Source: Acidobacteriota bacterium (GTDB lineage Bacteria > Acidobacteriota > UBA6911). From it: a stretch of 35,670 bases of DNA. Where the stretch lies: assembly GCA_003225335.1 (NCBI GenBank), contig QHZE01000247.1, positions 1 through 35,670 on the forward strand, in the 5' to 3' direction. A program made the position numbers and the translations under genes. The first letter of the stretch is position 1, and every line of letters starts with the position of its first letter. Positions 8,377 through 16,618 of this stretch are shown piece by piece. The notes below the pieces were generated by a model. The model was not told where the DNA came from, ran no database searches, and saw only the letters and a list, made by a program, of their open reading frames with translations.

Positions 8377-9588
8377 ATGATTAGAATCCAGAAAGCATTC
8401 TTGTTTTCCTTACTTCTTCTGGTCCTGGCGGCAGGCGCCCCCATTTCCGGGGTTCGCGCCGACGACTCGAAAGAAGACAGCCTCTACCAACGCGCTTCCA
8501 AGGCTCTGGATGAACGGCGCTGGGACCAGGCGATCGAAGCCTTCAATGAAGTTGTGAGACAGGGAGGCAGCCGAAAGGACGGGGCACTCTACTGGAAGGC
8601 CTACGCGCAGAACAAGCTGGGGCAGAGATCTGAAGCCCTCGAAACACTTCAGGAGCTGAGCAAGAGTTTCCCGAGCAGCCGCTGGTCGAACGACGCCAAA
8701 GCCCTGGAACTGGAGGTCCGCCAGGGTGCAGGCCAGCAGGTTGCTCCCGAGGGCGCGGCCGACGAAGAGCTCAAGCTGATGGCGCTAAACAGTCTGGTCA
8801 ACACCGATTCCGAGCGTGCCATTCCCATGCTGGAGAAGTTCCTCCAGGGAAACCAATCCCCCAAGCTGAAGGAAAAGGCGCTCTTTGTGCTGAGCCAGAG
8901 CGGATCTCCGCGTGCGCGCGAGGTTCTTGCCAAGATCGCGCGGGGCGAGTCGAATCCGGATCTGCAGATGAAAGCGTTGCGGAATCTGGCAATCTTCGGA
9001 GGCCGGGAGAGCCGTCAGGTGATGGCCGACATATATGCTTCGTCCTCGGACACGGCGGTCAAGCGGAGCATCCTTCAGGGTTTTATGATCGCCGGCGACC
9101 GCGAACGCCTGCTGGCCGCGGCGAAGTCGGAGAAAGCGCCGGAACTGCGCATGGATGCCATTCACCAGCTCGGCGTCATGGGTGCGCAGAATGAGCTGTG
9201 GGACCTCTACCGGCCGGAATCCTCGGTAGAGGTCAAGGAGAAGATCCTCCATGCGATGTTTGTGAGCGGCAATGCGGAGAGGTTGATCGAGGTGGCGCGC
9301 AACGAGAAGGATCCCAGGCTGCGCAGGGCGGCCATCCATTCTCTGGGGGTCATGGGATCCAAGGCTTCCGGCGAGGCGTTGGTTTCGATCTATGAGAGCG
9401 ACAAGGACCCGGACATACGGAAACAGGTGATTCAGGGGCTCTTCGTCCAGGGCAATGCGAAAGCCCTGGTTGACCTGGCGCGCAGGGAAACCGACCCATC
9501 TGTCAAAAAGGAGATTGTCGGCAAACTGTCCGTGATGGGGTCCAAAGAGGCCACCGACTACCTGATGGAGATCCTGAACAAAAACTGA
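8377..9588 (+). CDS. Exported TPR plus HEAT-repeat protein
   Basis: Signal peptide; TPR-like N-terminal segment; about nine HEAT-like units (e.g. DPRLRRAAIHSLGVMGSKASGEALVSIYESDKDPDIRKQVIQGLF). Confidence 0.87.
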   Translation: MIRIQKAFLFSLLLLVLAAGAPISGVRADDSKEDSLYQRASKALDERRWDQAIEAFNEVVRQGGSRKDGALYWKAYAQNKLGQRSEALETLQELSKSFPSSRWSNDAKALELEVRQGAGQQVAPEGAADEELKLMALNSLVNTDSERAIPMLEKFLQGNQSPKLKEKALFVLSQSGSPRAREVLAKIARGESNPDLQMKALRNLAIFGGRESRQVMADIYASSSDTAVKRSILQGFMIAGDRERLLAAAKSEKAPELRMDAIHQLGVMGAQNELWDLYRPESSVEVKEKILHAMFVSGNAERLIEVARNEKDPRLRRAAIHSLGVMGSKASGEALVSIYESDKDPDIRKQVIQGLFVQGNAKALVDLARRETDPSVKKEIVGKLSVMGSKEATDYLMEILNKN

Positions 9589-9660
9589 ATTCACCACAAA
9601 GACGCGAAGGACACGAAGGACACGAAGAAATCACTAGGAACACTTCGAAGGAACCATGCC

Positions 9661-10737
9661 ATGAAGGTAATCCGATCAATCCCAGCCGTGCTGGTCTTGA
9701 TGTGCTCCGGAACTTATGCCCAGCAGCCACGGATCGTCAACGCGAACGTGCAAACCCGCTCCGCCGCCGGCGGCCTGGAAAGGGAGTTTCGCTCGCTGCT
9801 GAGCGGCCAGGCGGAACCGGCCTGGCTTGGCTATGGGGCGCCGATGATACCCGGTGAGCACAACATGTGCTGTTACGAGTCGGCTCACTGCTGCAGCGGA
9901 TGCCAGCTCGAGGGGAAACAATCCGGGGGCATACAGTCCGGCAAAGGGGAGCGCGTCCGCCTGGAAGGCCCACGGTATTTGTTTGTTCTGCTGCGCCTGG
10001 AGCAAAAACGCGTGGAAAAGATTCGCACATTTACCGAAGACTGCGAGCTGGATGCGGGCGGGCTGCCCTTCTTCTGGTTGACGGACGTGCGTCCCTCCGA
10101 AAGCATTGCCTTGCTTTCAAGTTTTGCTACGGCCGCCGAGGGAGACGCTAAAGAGGGCCGGCGCCTGGCGGATTCGGCCGTGGCAGCCATTGCCTTCCAT
10201 AACGACGCCGCAGCAGATCGGGCCCTGGAAGGATTCATCGCGGCAACCCAGCCGGAGTCCCTGCGCGAGCGCGCTTCTTTCTGGTTGGGCAACGCGCGCG
10301 GGCGCCGCGGGTATGAGGTGCTCCGGCGCATGCTCCGGGAGGACCCGAGCCCGAAAGTCAGGGAAAAGGTCGTGTTTGCGCTTACGCAGAGCCGGGAACC
10401 CGAGGCTGTTGCGGCGATCATCGAAACGGCTCGCAACGACGCGAGCGCTCACGTTCGCGGCCAGGCGCTTTTCTGGCTGGCCCAGAAGGCAGGAGCGAAA
10501 GCGGCGGACGCCATCACGGACGCCATCGATAGGGATCCGGAAACCGAAGTGAAAAAGAAGGCGGTCTTCGCCTTGAGCCAGCTTCCCGCGGACGAGGGGG
10601 TGCCTAAGCTCATCCAGGTAGCAAGGTCCAACCGTAATCCGGAAGTGCGCAAGCAGGCTATCTTCTGGCTCGGCCAGTCCAGAGACCCGCGCGCCCTGGC
10701 TTTTTTCGAAGAGGTGCTGCTTCGCAGCCCTCGGTAG
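9661..10737 (+). CDS. Exported HEAT-repeat protein with N-terminal cysteine cluster
   Basis: Signal MKVIRSIPAVLVLMCSGTYAQQ; CCYESAHCCSGC; C-terminal HEAT units SPKVREKVVFALTQSREPEAVAAIIE. Confidence 0.87.
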   Translation: MKVIRSIPAVLVLMCSGTYAQQPRIVNANVQTRSAAGGLEREFRSLLSGQAEPAWLGYGAPMIPGEHNMCCYESAHCCSGCQLEGKQSGGIQSGKGERVRLEGPRYLFVLLRLEQKRVEKIRTFTEDCELDAGGLPFFWLTDVRPSESIALLSSFATAAEGDAKEGRRLADSAVAAIAFHNDAAADRALEGFIAATQPESLRERASFWLGNARGRRGYEVLRRMLREDPSPKVREKVVFALTQSREPEAVAAIIETARNDASAHVRGQALFWLAQKAGAKAADAITDAIDRDPETEVKKKAVFALSQLPADEGVPKLIQVARSNRNPEVRKQAIFWLGQSRDPRALAFFEEVLLRSPR

Positions 10738-10866
10738 AACGTTTTAGTGACGAGTGACGAATTCAAAATCCTTGCCCCGAATTTGCCTCGTGTTTTCGTG
10801 TAATTCGTGGCCGCGCTTTTTGGGTGCGTGAAATCATTCGGGATCGGGAGAGTTTATGGGGGGAAT

Positions 10867-11301
10867 ATGAAGAAGATGCCGGTGTTCTCCAGTACGACGT
10901 TCTGTCTCGGGTTAGGGTGTGTGATGCTGGCCGCCGCTGCGGTCGTTTCGGAGTTCGTGCCGCCTGGCCAGGAGAGAATTTCCCGAATTGCAGAGATGGT
11001 GCGGGCGAGTGAAGACCGGCTTCGGGCGCTCGAAGATCAAATGCGCGCGGTCGAAGACCAGGCTCAGGCTGCCGAAGACCAGGCTCGGGCCTTCGACGAT
11101 CAGGTGCAGGCAGCGGAAGATCAAGCACGAGCCGCAGAGGACCAAGTGCGCGCGGCCGAGGATCAGGTGCAGGCCGCAGAAGATCAGGTAAGAGCGGCGG
11201 AAGATCAGGTCCGCTCTATGGAAGACCAGATGCGCTCTGCGCAGGATCAAATCGGCTCCGCCGAAGTTCCACCCAGTGCCCCGCCTGAGCAGCGCCGGTG
11301 A
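10867..11301 (+). CDS. Membrane-anchored or exported heptad-repeat coiled-coil protein
   Basis: ATG at 10867; hydrophobic N-terminus then 12 heptads of type (E/D)DQVRAA, e.g. AEDQARAAEDQVRAAEDQVQAAEDQV. Confidence 0.72.
   Translation: MKKMPVFSSTTFCLGLGCVMLAAAAVVSEFVPPGQERISRIAEMVRASEDRLRALEDQMRAVEDQAQAAEDQARAFDDQVQAAEDQARAAEDQVRAAEDQVQAAEDQVRAAEDQVRSMEDQMRSAQDQIGSAEVPPSAPPEQRR
11011..11262 (+). repeat. 12 x 21-nt in-frame tandem repeat (gaagatcaggtgcgngcngcn)
   Basis: Direct reading: successive 21-nt units starting gaagaccggcttcgggcgctc and ending caggatcaaatcggctccgcc. Confidence 0.92.
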
Positions 11302-11317
11302 CGAAAGCAGGCGCGCC

Positions 11318-11535
11318 CATTCACCCAAGACGCAAAAACGTGAAGAATCACTAAGAAGATTTTTTAAAACGTGCCATCCGTACTACTACTCGAAAATCCC
11401 TCGTAATCTGGAAAAGATTTTCTTTCCCTGCCATTCTTGGCGCTCTCTTTGCGGACTTCGCGTCTTCGGGGTGAATTCTTCGCCTCGATCGTTCACCGCC
11501 CAGGCGCGAAGTACGCGAAGAAAACGCGAATAGAG
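11318..11535. repeat. Composite CACGAAG-family / TACTACT hairpin repeat block
   Basis: cacccaagacgcaaaaacgtgaagaatcac..., cgtactactactcgaaaatccctcgtaatctggaaaagatttt, tttgcggacttcgcgtcttcggggtgaa, gcgcgaagtacgcgaagaaaacgcgaa. Confidence 0.72.
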
Positions 11536-11580
11536 AAGAGCAGAAAAATTAAATTTTCAAGACCTGACCCCAAATCGATT

Positions 11581-11586
11581 TATAAT
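11581..11586 (+). promoter_or_regulatory. Possible -10 box (TATAAT) 6 nt before ATG (leaderless-start candidate)
   Basis: gattTATAATacaagcATG; no good Shine-Dalgarno between the box and the start. Confidence 0.35.
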
Positions 11587-11592
11587 ACAAGC

Positions 11593-11985
11593 ATGTCAGG
11601 CCGACCCGTATCAGAACAGATCGCGCAACAAACACGACTGCCTCGCCCTCTGGTTCTCGTTCTGGAACATATCGATCCCATTGCCCTGGGAGTGGCCTTG
11701 GGGTTGGTGAGCGGAGCCTGGGTTTTCCTCATGACCGCGACACTGGTAATACGCGGAGGCGAGGATGTAGGGGTGAACCTCTCCCTCTTGTCCCAGTACT
11801 TCTTCGACTACAGTGTCACGATGCCGGGTGCATTCCTGGGACTTCTCTACGGAGCGGTGGCTGGCTTCATTGCCGGTTATGTTTTCGCTCGGATGCGGAA
11901 TTTGCTGGTTCATTCCTACGTGAGATATATCCGGCGCCGGGCGGAACAGGAACTGCTGGACGACCTGCTGGATCGCATGATCTAG
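11593..11985 (+). CDS. Small integral membrane protein (paralog A of a tandem pair)
   Basis: ATG at 11593 (MSGRPVSEQIAQQ); motif LLSQYFFDYSVTMPGAFLGLLYGAVAGFIAGYVF shared with the next gene. Confidence 0.7.
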   Translation: MSGRPVSEQIAQQTRLPRPLVLVLEHIDPIALGVALGLVSGAWVFLMTATLVIRGGEDVGVNLSLLSQYFFDYSVTMPGAFLGLLYGAVAGFIAGYVFARMRNLLVHSYVRYIRRRAEQELLDDLLDRMI

Positions 11986-11997
11986 GGAGAAAAACCC

Positions 11998-12297
11998 GTG
12001 GAAGAAAACCTGATTCCGGAGGAAGAGCTAATCGAGCGAGTGGCCGTGCGTTTGAACGCCGCGACGGTCGGCCTCGTTCTTGGATTCCTCTTCGGAGTCG
12101 GGCTTTTTGTGGCGACTATCTGGCTGGTGATCAAGGGTGGACCCCACCCCGGAGCGCACCTGGCTCTGCTCAGCCAGTTCTTTCCCGGCTATTCCGTTAC
12201 CTTTCTGGGCAGCATCTTGGGTTTCGTCTACGGCTTCCTGGTGGGCTTCGTGACCGGAGCCGTTCTGGGCGCGGTCTACAACAAGCTCGCCCGCTAA
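11998..12297 (+). CDS. Small integral membrane protein (paralog B of a tandem pair)
   Basis: GTG start; LALLSQFFPGYSVTFLGSILGFVYGFLVGFVTGAVLG aligns with the same region of the preceding ORF. Confidence 0.7.
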   Translation: MEENLIPEEELIERVAVRLNAATVGLVLGFLFGVGLFVATIWLVIKGGPHPGAHLALLSQFFPGYSVTFLGSILGFVYGFLVGFVTGAVLGAVYNKLAR

Positions 12298-12493
12298 CTT
12301 CACCACCCTATTCTTTCTCTGCGTCTTCGCGTCTTGGCGGTAAGGACTGCGCCGGATTCACCACGAAGTTGTCATGTCCTGCGGCTCGCCACCGCGAATG
12401 AAAAGTACGCCCAGATCCTAGCGAGCAACCTCCGGGTCATTCGCGGGTCAGACGGGTCTTCGTGGCATGGCCGTCTCGGCCATGACCAGGTTA

Positions 12494-12685
12494 GGGCCCG
12501 TCAGAAAATAAGGTGTGCATTTTGGCGCGAGCGCCGGGCGGGCAGATGCAAGGCGCCGCGACGCAGGCGATGTGGTGACATCGTCGAGGAGCGGCAACGC
12601 CGCAGATGCCCGCCCGCCGCCGCGCCCCTCCGGGCTGCGGCCCGCAGCCAGCAGCAAAATGTACACCTTATTTCCTGACGGGCCC
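12494..12685. mobile_element. MITE-like 192 bp terminal-inverted-repeat element
   Basis: Left gggcccgtcagaaaataaggtgtgcatttt and right aaaatgtacaccttatttcctgacgggccc are inverse complements with 2 mismatches in 30 nt; flanked by TTA on both sides; no coding capacity. Confidence 0.65.
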
Positions 12686-12775
12686 TTAATGCCCACTTCC
12701 CACGGTTTGGCACGGGTGGGACGCCCGTGCCACGAAAGTCCATTTTCAGGAGAGACACGAAGACGCGAAGAATAA

Positions 12776-13846
12776 TCATCGATGCCGGGAAGATGAGGCG
12801 GGAAAGGAATTCTGGCGGACAACCTTGAACCTGAGATAGGCAAAGACGAAGCCTGCCACGCTGTAGAGGTAATAGAACCAGTGCATACCCATCGCCCGGA
12901 GCGCGAACCAAGGTCCGCCGCGCCGCCAGTAGAAACCATAGAGTTGCCGGTTCCAATAAGTAACCAGGGCCAGGCAAAAGGCGGTCCCGAGCAGAAACGC
13001 GGGCCTCTTCAGCGCCACAAGCACAAGGAGCAGCGCCAGGCAAACAAAGAACGCCGCAGCTCGCTGGAGTCTCGTCACGTTGAGGTCATCCAGGATCTGG
13101 CCGTGCGAAAGCTGAAGGGCTGTCCAGGGAATCGCGCGGTCCATCAAGTCGCTGCGCAGAAGGCTCAGGAAACTCCAACGCTTGGCATGTTTCACCACCA
13201 GGTGCTTGCACAAACGTATTCTTCCGCCACGGGCTCGCAACCGGTATCCCAGCTCGATGTCTTCGATGCTCGGCCGCCGATAGGATTCGTCAAAACCCTT
13301 CAATTCCTGGAACACCGACTTCTGAATGGCGCCGCATCCGGTCCAGAACGTGGAGCCTTCCGGAGAGGCGAGCTGATGCACGAAGTGGTGTGTCAGGTTT
13401 TTGTAACGCGAAAGGAAATTGTGTTCGGGTGGGTCGTCGTCGTAGGATCCGATAACCGCAGCTATGTCCGGCTCCTCCTTGAATGCCCGCTCGATCGTCT
13501 CCAGAGTATCCGGGAAACAAAATACATCCGCATCCATGAAGAAGAGAATGGCTCCGCGGGCCTCCTCGGCCCCGCGGTTTCTAGCGACCGCCGGGCCCTG
13601 GCAAGACGAGAGCGTGACAATCCGGTCCGTGAATTGCCGGGCGATTTCCGGCGAGCGATCGGTGGAGCCGTCATCCACCAGGACGAGCTCAAAGTTCCTA
13701 TGGCTGGAGCTCGCAAGCGCCTTCAGGCAGCGCTCCAGGTAAACTGAGGCATTATAAAACGGGATGATTACCGAAATCGACGGTGTGGGAGGTTCACTCA
13801 CTGCCTGGAATCTTTCACAATACGCGCCCCCCTTCAAGAGAGGCAC
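12776..13846 (-). CDS. Family 2 glycosyltransferase with C-terminal membrane segments
   Basis: ISVIIPFYNASVYLERCLKALASSSHRNFELVLVDDGSTDRSPEIA; DAD motif; ED motif in RPSIEDIELGYRL. Confidence 0.93.
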   Translation of the reverse strand: MPLLKGGAYCERFQAVSEPPTPSISVIIPFYNASVYLERCLKALASSSHRNFELVLVDDGSTDRSPEIARQFTDRIVTLSSCQGPAVARNRGAEEARGAILFFMDADVFCFPDTLETIERAFKEEPDIAAVIGSYDDDPPEHNFLSRYKNLTHHFVHQLASPEGSTFWTGCGAIQKSVFQELKGFDESYRRPSIEDIELGYRLRARGGRIRLCKHLVVKHAKRWSFLSLLRSDLMDRAIPWTALQLSHGQILDDLNVTRLQRAAAFFVCLALLLVLVALKRPAFLLGTAFCLALVTYWNRQLYGFYWRRGGPWFALRAMGMHWFYYLYSVAGFVFAYLRFKVVRQNSFPASSSRHR

Positions 13847-13916
13847 CAGCAGTATAGGGATGGGAGAGTGACATGTAAAGCCCGAGGTGTAATCGCGCCT
13901 CGAGCAAGCCCGATTT

Positions 13917-13985
13917 AGCCCCAGAGATACGGAGGCACCGAGAAAATCTTTTTCTCTGTGTCTCCGTGGCTCTGTGGCTGAAGAA
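13917..13985. repeat. CACAGAGA-family inverted pair
   Basis: agccccagagatacggaggcaccgagaaaatctttttctctgtgtctccgtggctctgtggct. Confidence 0.82.
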
Positions 13986-14035
13986 ACCGCGAAAGAATTT
14001 AACTGGAGAAAGGGGGGTTGGGCTGGGGAGGAGGG

Positions 14036-15598
14036 TCAGGAATTCTTGAAGCGGGCCTCGACAAAGCGGATAGTGCCTATCGCAAAGCTGCGGTAGGCCT
14101 GTAACTCGATCTTGCTGGCACCCATACCGAGATAGCTCACCACGTACACCAACACGCCCAGACCTGCTATCACCAGGACAAGGGGCAAGGACGACGGGTC
14201 GATTACGTTCCGAAGGACATAGAGCACGATCACCATGGGAACCGCTGGCAGCAGTACCGGTGAAAGGATCTGCTTGAAGACCTCAGAGATGCGGGCTCCA
14301 ATGACCCGCATGGCATACGGCAGGACGAGCCCAAGGCATTCGGCAGCCGTCGGGATCAGGGTGCCGAGGGCGACGCCGGTGAGCCCGAACCGGTGCACGA
14401 GGGCGATTGACAGGACGAGGTTTGCCAATCCCGAGCCGAGCGACATTGCTGCCACTGGCCGATGCCGTGCCATGCTCTGAAGGATCGAGGCAGCGGGCCA
14501 CATGCTCGTGTTGATGAGACTGGCGAGAGTCAGGATGATAACGAGATGGGCATAGTCCGCATATGCCGTGCCGACCCAGAGGCTGAGAATTGGCCGAGTC
14601 AAAACGGCGAGTATGCAGCCAACCGGGATGAAGATGGCGAGCGTCAAGCGGCTGCTGGTGAAGTAGAGTGAGCGCAGACGGCCCCGATCACCTTCGGCAT
14701 GGAGCTCTGACGCGAGCGGCAGGAGTACCTTCACGAGTTGATCGGTCAGAAGCTGAGCCAATTCGCTCAGCCGCCTGGCAATGGCATAGGGCGCGACCGC
14801 GCTGATCGGCAGAGATGCCGCAATCACAAACTCGTCAGTCTTTGTCTGCAGGCAACCCGAGACTTCCGTCACGAAGAGCGGCGAACTGAACGAGATGACT
14901 GTCCGCACCAGCCGGCGCCTCGCGCCTCGCCACCCGAAATGCAGCTCCGGCATGATGCTGTGGATGGACCCAATAGCCCATGCTTGCATTGCGAGCGTAA
15001 CGGCGATACTGACTCCCACCAGGCCAAGTACGCCTCCGCCAAGCAGCAAGACGACGACCGTCGCCGCAGCGGAGAGGATCGTACCGGCGGTATTGATGAG
15101 GTTGATGGTGTCGTAGCGCTGCAAACCCCGCAGGACGGCCGGGGCCGTCGTGCACGGGATCGCTATCCCAATCCTCAAACCCACCAATAGCGCCAACCAA
15201 ATGGCCGTGATACGCTCGCCGGGCAGCAGATTGAAGAGGGCCGGGACGAGCGGCGCGAAAGCCGCGCTCACGACGATGACGATCAGACCGAGGGCAGAAT
15301 AAAGGCACAGCGCAGTCGCGACGAGGCTCCGCGCCTGCTCGGTCTCCCCTCTGGCCCGGTGCTCGGCGACATACTTGATAACGGCGCCCGCGATGCCAAG
15401 GTCGAGGAGTGAGCCGTACATTACCACCGAGCCCACGATCATCCATAGACCAAACCCCGAGGCCCCAAGCTGGCGCAGGATGAACGGCGTGAGGAAGAAC
15501 CCGATGCCAAGCGTGATGAACGCGCCGAAGTAGTTACTGACAACATTGCGCAGGGCGCGCTGCCAGATCAACGCGTCCTTGGCTGCGTCAATAGCCAT
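14036..15598 (-). CDS. Polysaccharide flippase (Wzx/MATE-like)
   Basis: About 12-14 hydrophobic helices; NVVSNYFGAFITLGIGFFLTPFILRQLGASGFGLWMIVGS typical Wzx N-terminus; start MAIDAAKDALIW. Confidence 0.87.
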   Translation of the reverse strand: MAIDAAKDALIWQRALRNVVSNYFGAFITLGIGFFLTPFILRQLGASGFGLWMIVGSVVMYGSLLDLGIAGAVIKYVAEHRARGETEQARSLVATALCLYSALGLIVIVVSAAFAPLVPALFNLLPGERITAIWLALLVGLRIGIAIPCTTAPAVLRGLQRYDTINLINTAGTILSAAATVVVLLLGGGVLGLVGVSIAVTLAMQAWAIGSIHSIMPELHFGWRGARRRLVRTVISFSSPLFVTEVSGCLQTKTDEFVIAASLPISAVAPYAIARRLSELAQLLTDQLVKVLLPLASELHAEGDRGRLRSLYFTSSRLTLAIFIPVGCILAVLTRPILSLWVGTAYADYAHLVIILTLASLINTSMWPAASILQSMARHRPVAAMSLGSGLANLVLSIALVHRFGLTGVALGTLIPTAAECLGLVLPYAMRVIGARISEVFKQILSPVLLPAVPMVIVLYVLRNVIDPSSLPLVLVIAGLGVLVYVVSYLGMGASKIELQAYRSFAIGTIRFVEARFKNS

Positions 15599-16515
15599 TC
15601 GAAGGCTCCAGAGACAAGCGCAAAAACATAGACGGCATCGCCGCACGCCCGATGGGGCTCACGCCACACCCGGCGAGGGAACAGAAGGACGTGACGTATG
15701 ATGTCCGAAATCATGCGCCGCAGCATATAGGGGTCTCTCACGCTCAGGTACTTGGCGTAATACGCGCCCTGACCGCGGCCGTAGCTCCAGCCTATTGAGA
15801 CATGGTCTTGTTTAGTCCGCCAGGCACGATGGTAGAGCACTGCCTCCGGCGCGTAGATGATACGAGATCCGGCCTCGAGAAGGCGGAATCCAAAGTCGTT
15901 GTCTTCGGACGAAGGGAAACGCGATCCTACGCCGAGGCGTTCGTCGAAGGCGCCAATGCCGGCGATGACGGTGCGGTACATCGCCATATTGCCGGCCCAG
16001 AGCACATCTTTGCCGACGCGACCCTCGTAGACTTCGCGGACCTCTTCGATTTTGGTTGATGGCGCGAAGGCTCCAGGCGTTTCCGGTGCGGTCGGCAGGA
16101 CCCGGCCTGTCACGATACTGCGCCGCCCTGCGTCGACGAGAGCCCGGATGAGGGAGCCAAACCAGGTGGCCGGCACCACCATGTCGTCATCGGTGAAGGC
16201 AAGAATGTCATGCCGAGCTGCGGCAATGCCGGCGTTTCTGGCTCTGCCTAACCCGACGGACTGCGTCCATAAGTAGCGAATCTCACAGGCGCGATCGGTT
16301 TTCAGGGCTGTCAGGCTCGGATGTTCGACATCACTCTGGTCGATGATGCACAGTTCGGTTGGAAGCTCCGCGCCCTGAAGGATGGACTGGACGCACTCGA
16401 ACAAGAGTTTCGGCCTATTCCGCGAACAGATGACGAGGGAGGTCGCGGGAAGATTTCCCGGCGTGGATGACGCCCCCTGGTGTCCTGGCGCAGATTCCTG
16501 CGTGTTAAATACCAT
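15568..16515 (-). CDS. Family 2 glycosyltransferase
   Basis: TSLVICSRNRPKLLFECVQSIL, LAFTDDDMVVP, GFDERLGVGSRFPSSEDNDFGFRLLEAG; ATG at 16515 with aaggaag RBS; the track start at 16569 lies in repeat DNA. Confidence 0.91.
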   Translation of the reverse strand: MVFNTQESAPGHQGASSTPGNLPATSLVICSRNRPKLLFECVQSILQGAELPTELCIIDQSDVEHPSLTALKTDRACEIRYLWTQSVGLGRARNAGIAAARHDILAFTDDDMVVPATWFGSLIRALVDAGRRSIVTGRVLPTAPETPGAFAPSTKIEEVREVYEGRVGKDVLWAGNMAMYRTVIAGIGAFDERLGVGSRFPSSEDNDFGFRLLEAGSRIIYAPEAVLYHRAWRTKQDHVSIGWSYGRGQGAYYAKYLSVRDPYMLRRMISDIIRHVLLFPRRVWREPHRACGDAVYVFALVSGAFEWLLTQPRTR

Positions 16516-16562
16516 CGCTTCCTTATTTCGCCCCGCTGGGGCGGATCGCCGAGTCTTCGGTT

Positions 16563-16618
16563 TAGCCACAGAGACAAGACTATCTCTGTGCCTCCGTGGC
16601 TCCGTGGCTAATCTTTAG
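16563..16618. repeat. CACAGAGA-family inverted pair between two paralogous GT genes
   Basis: tagccacagagacaagactatctctgtgcctccgtggctccgtggctaatctt. Confidence 0.82.

Noticed and set aside
8785-9597. 270 aa minus-strand ORF
   Set aside because: Antisense shadow of the HEAT-repeat gene.
12881-13747. 288 aa plus-strand ORF
   Set aside because: Antisense to a well supported GT2 gene.
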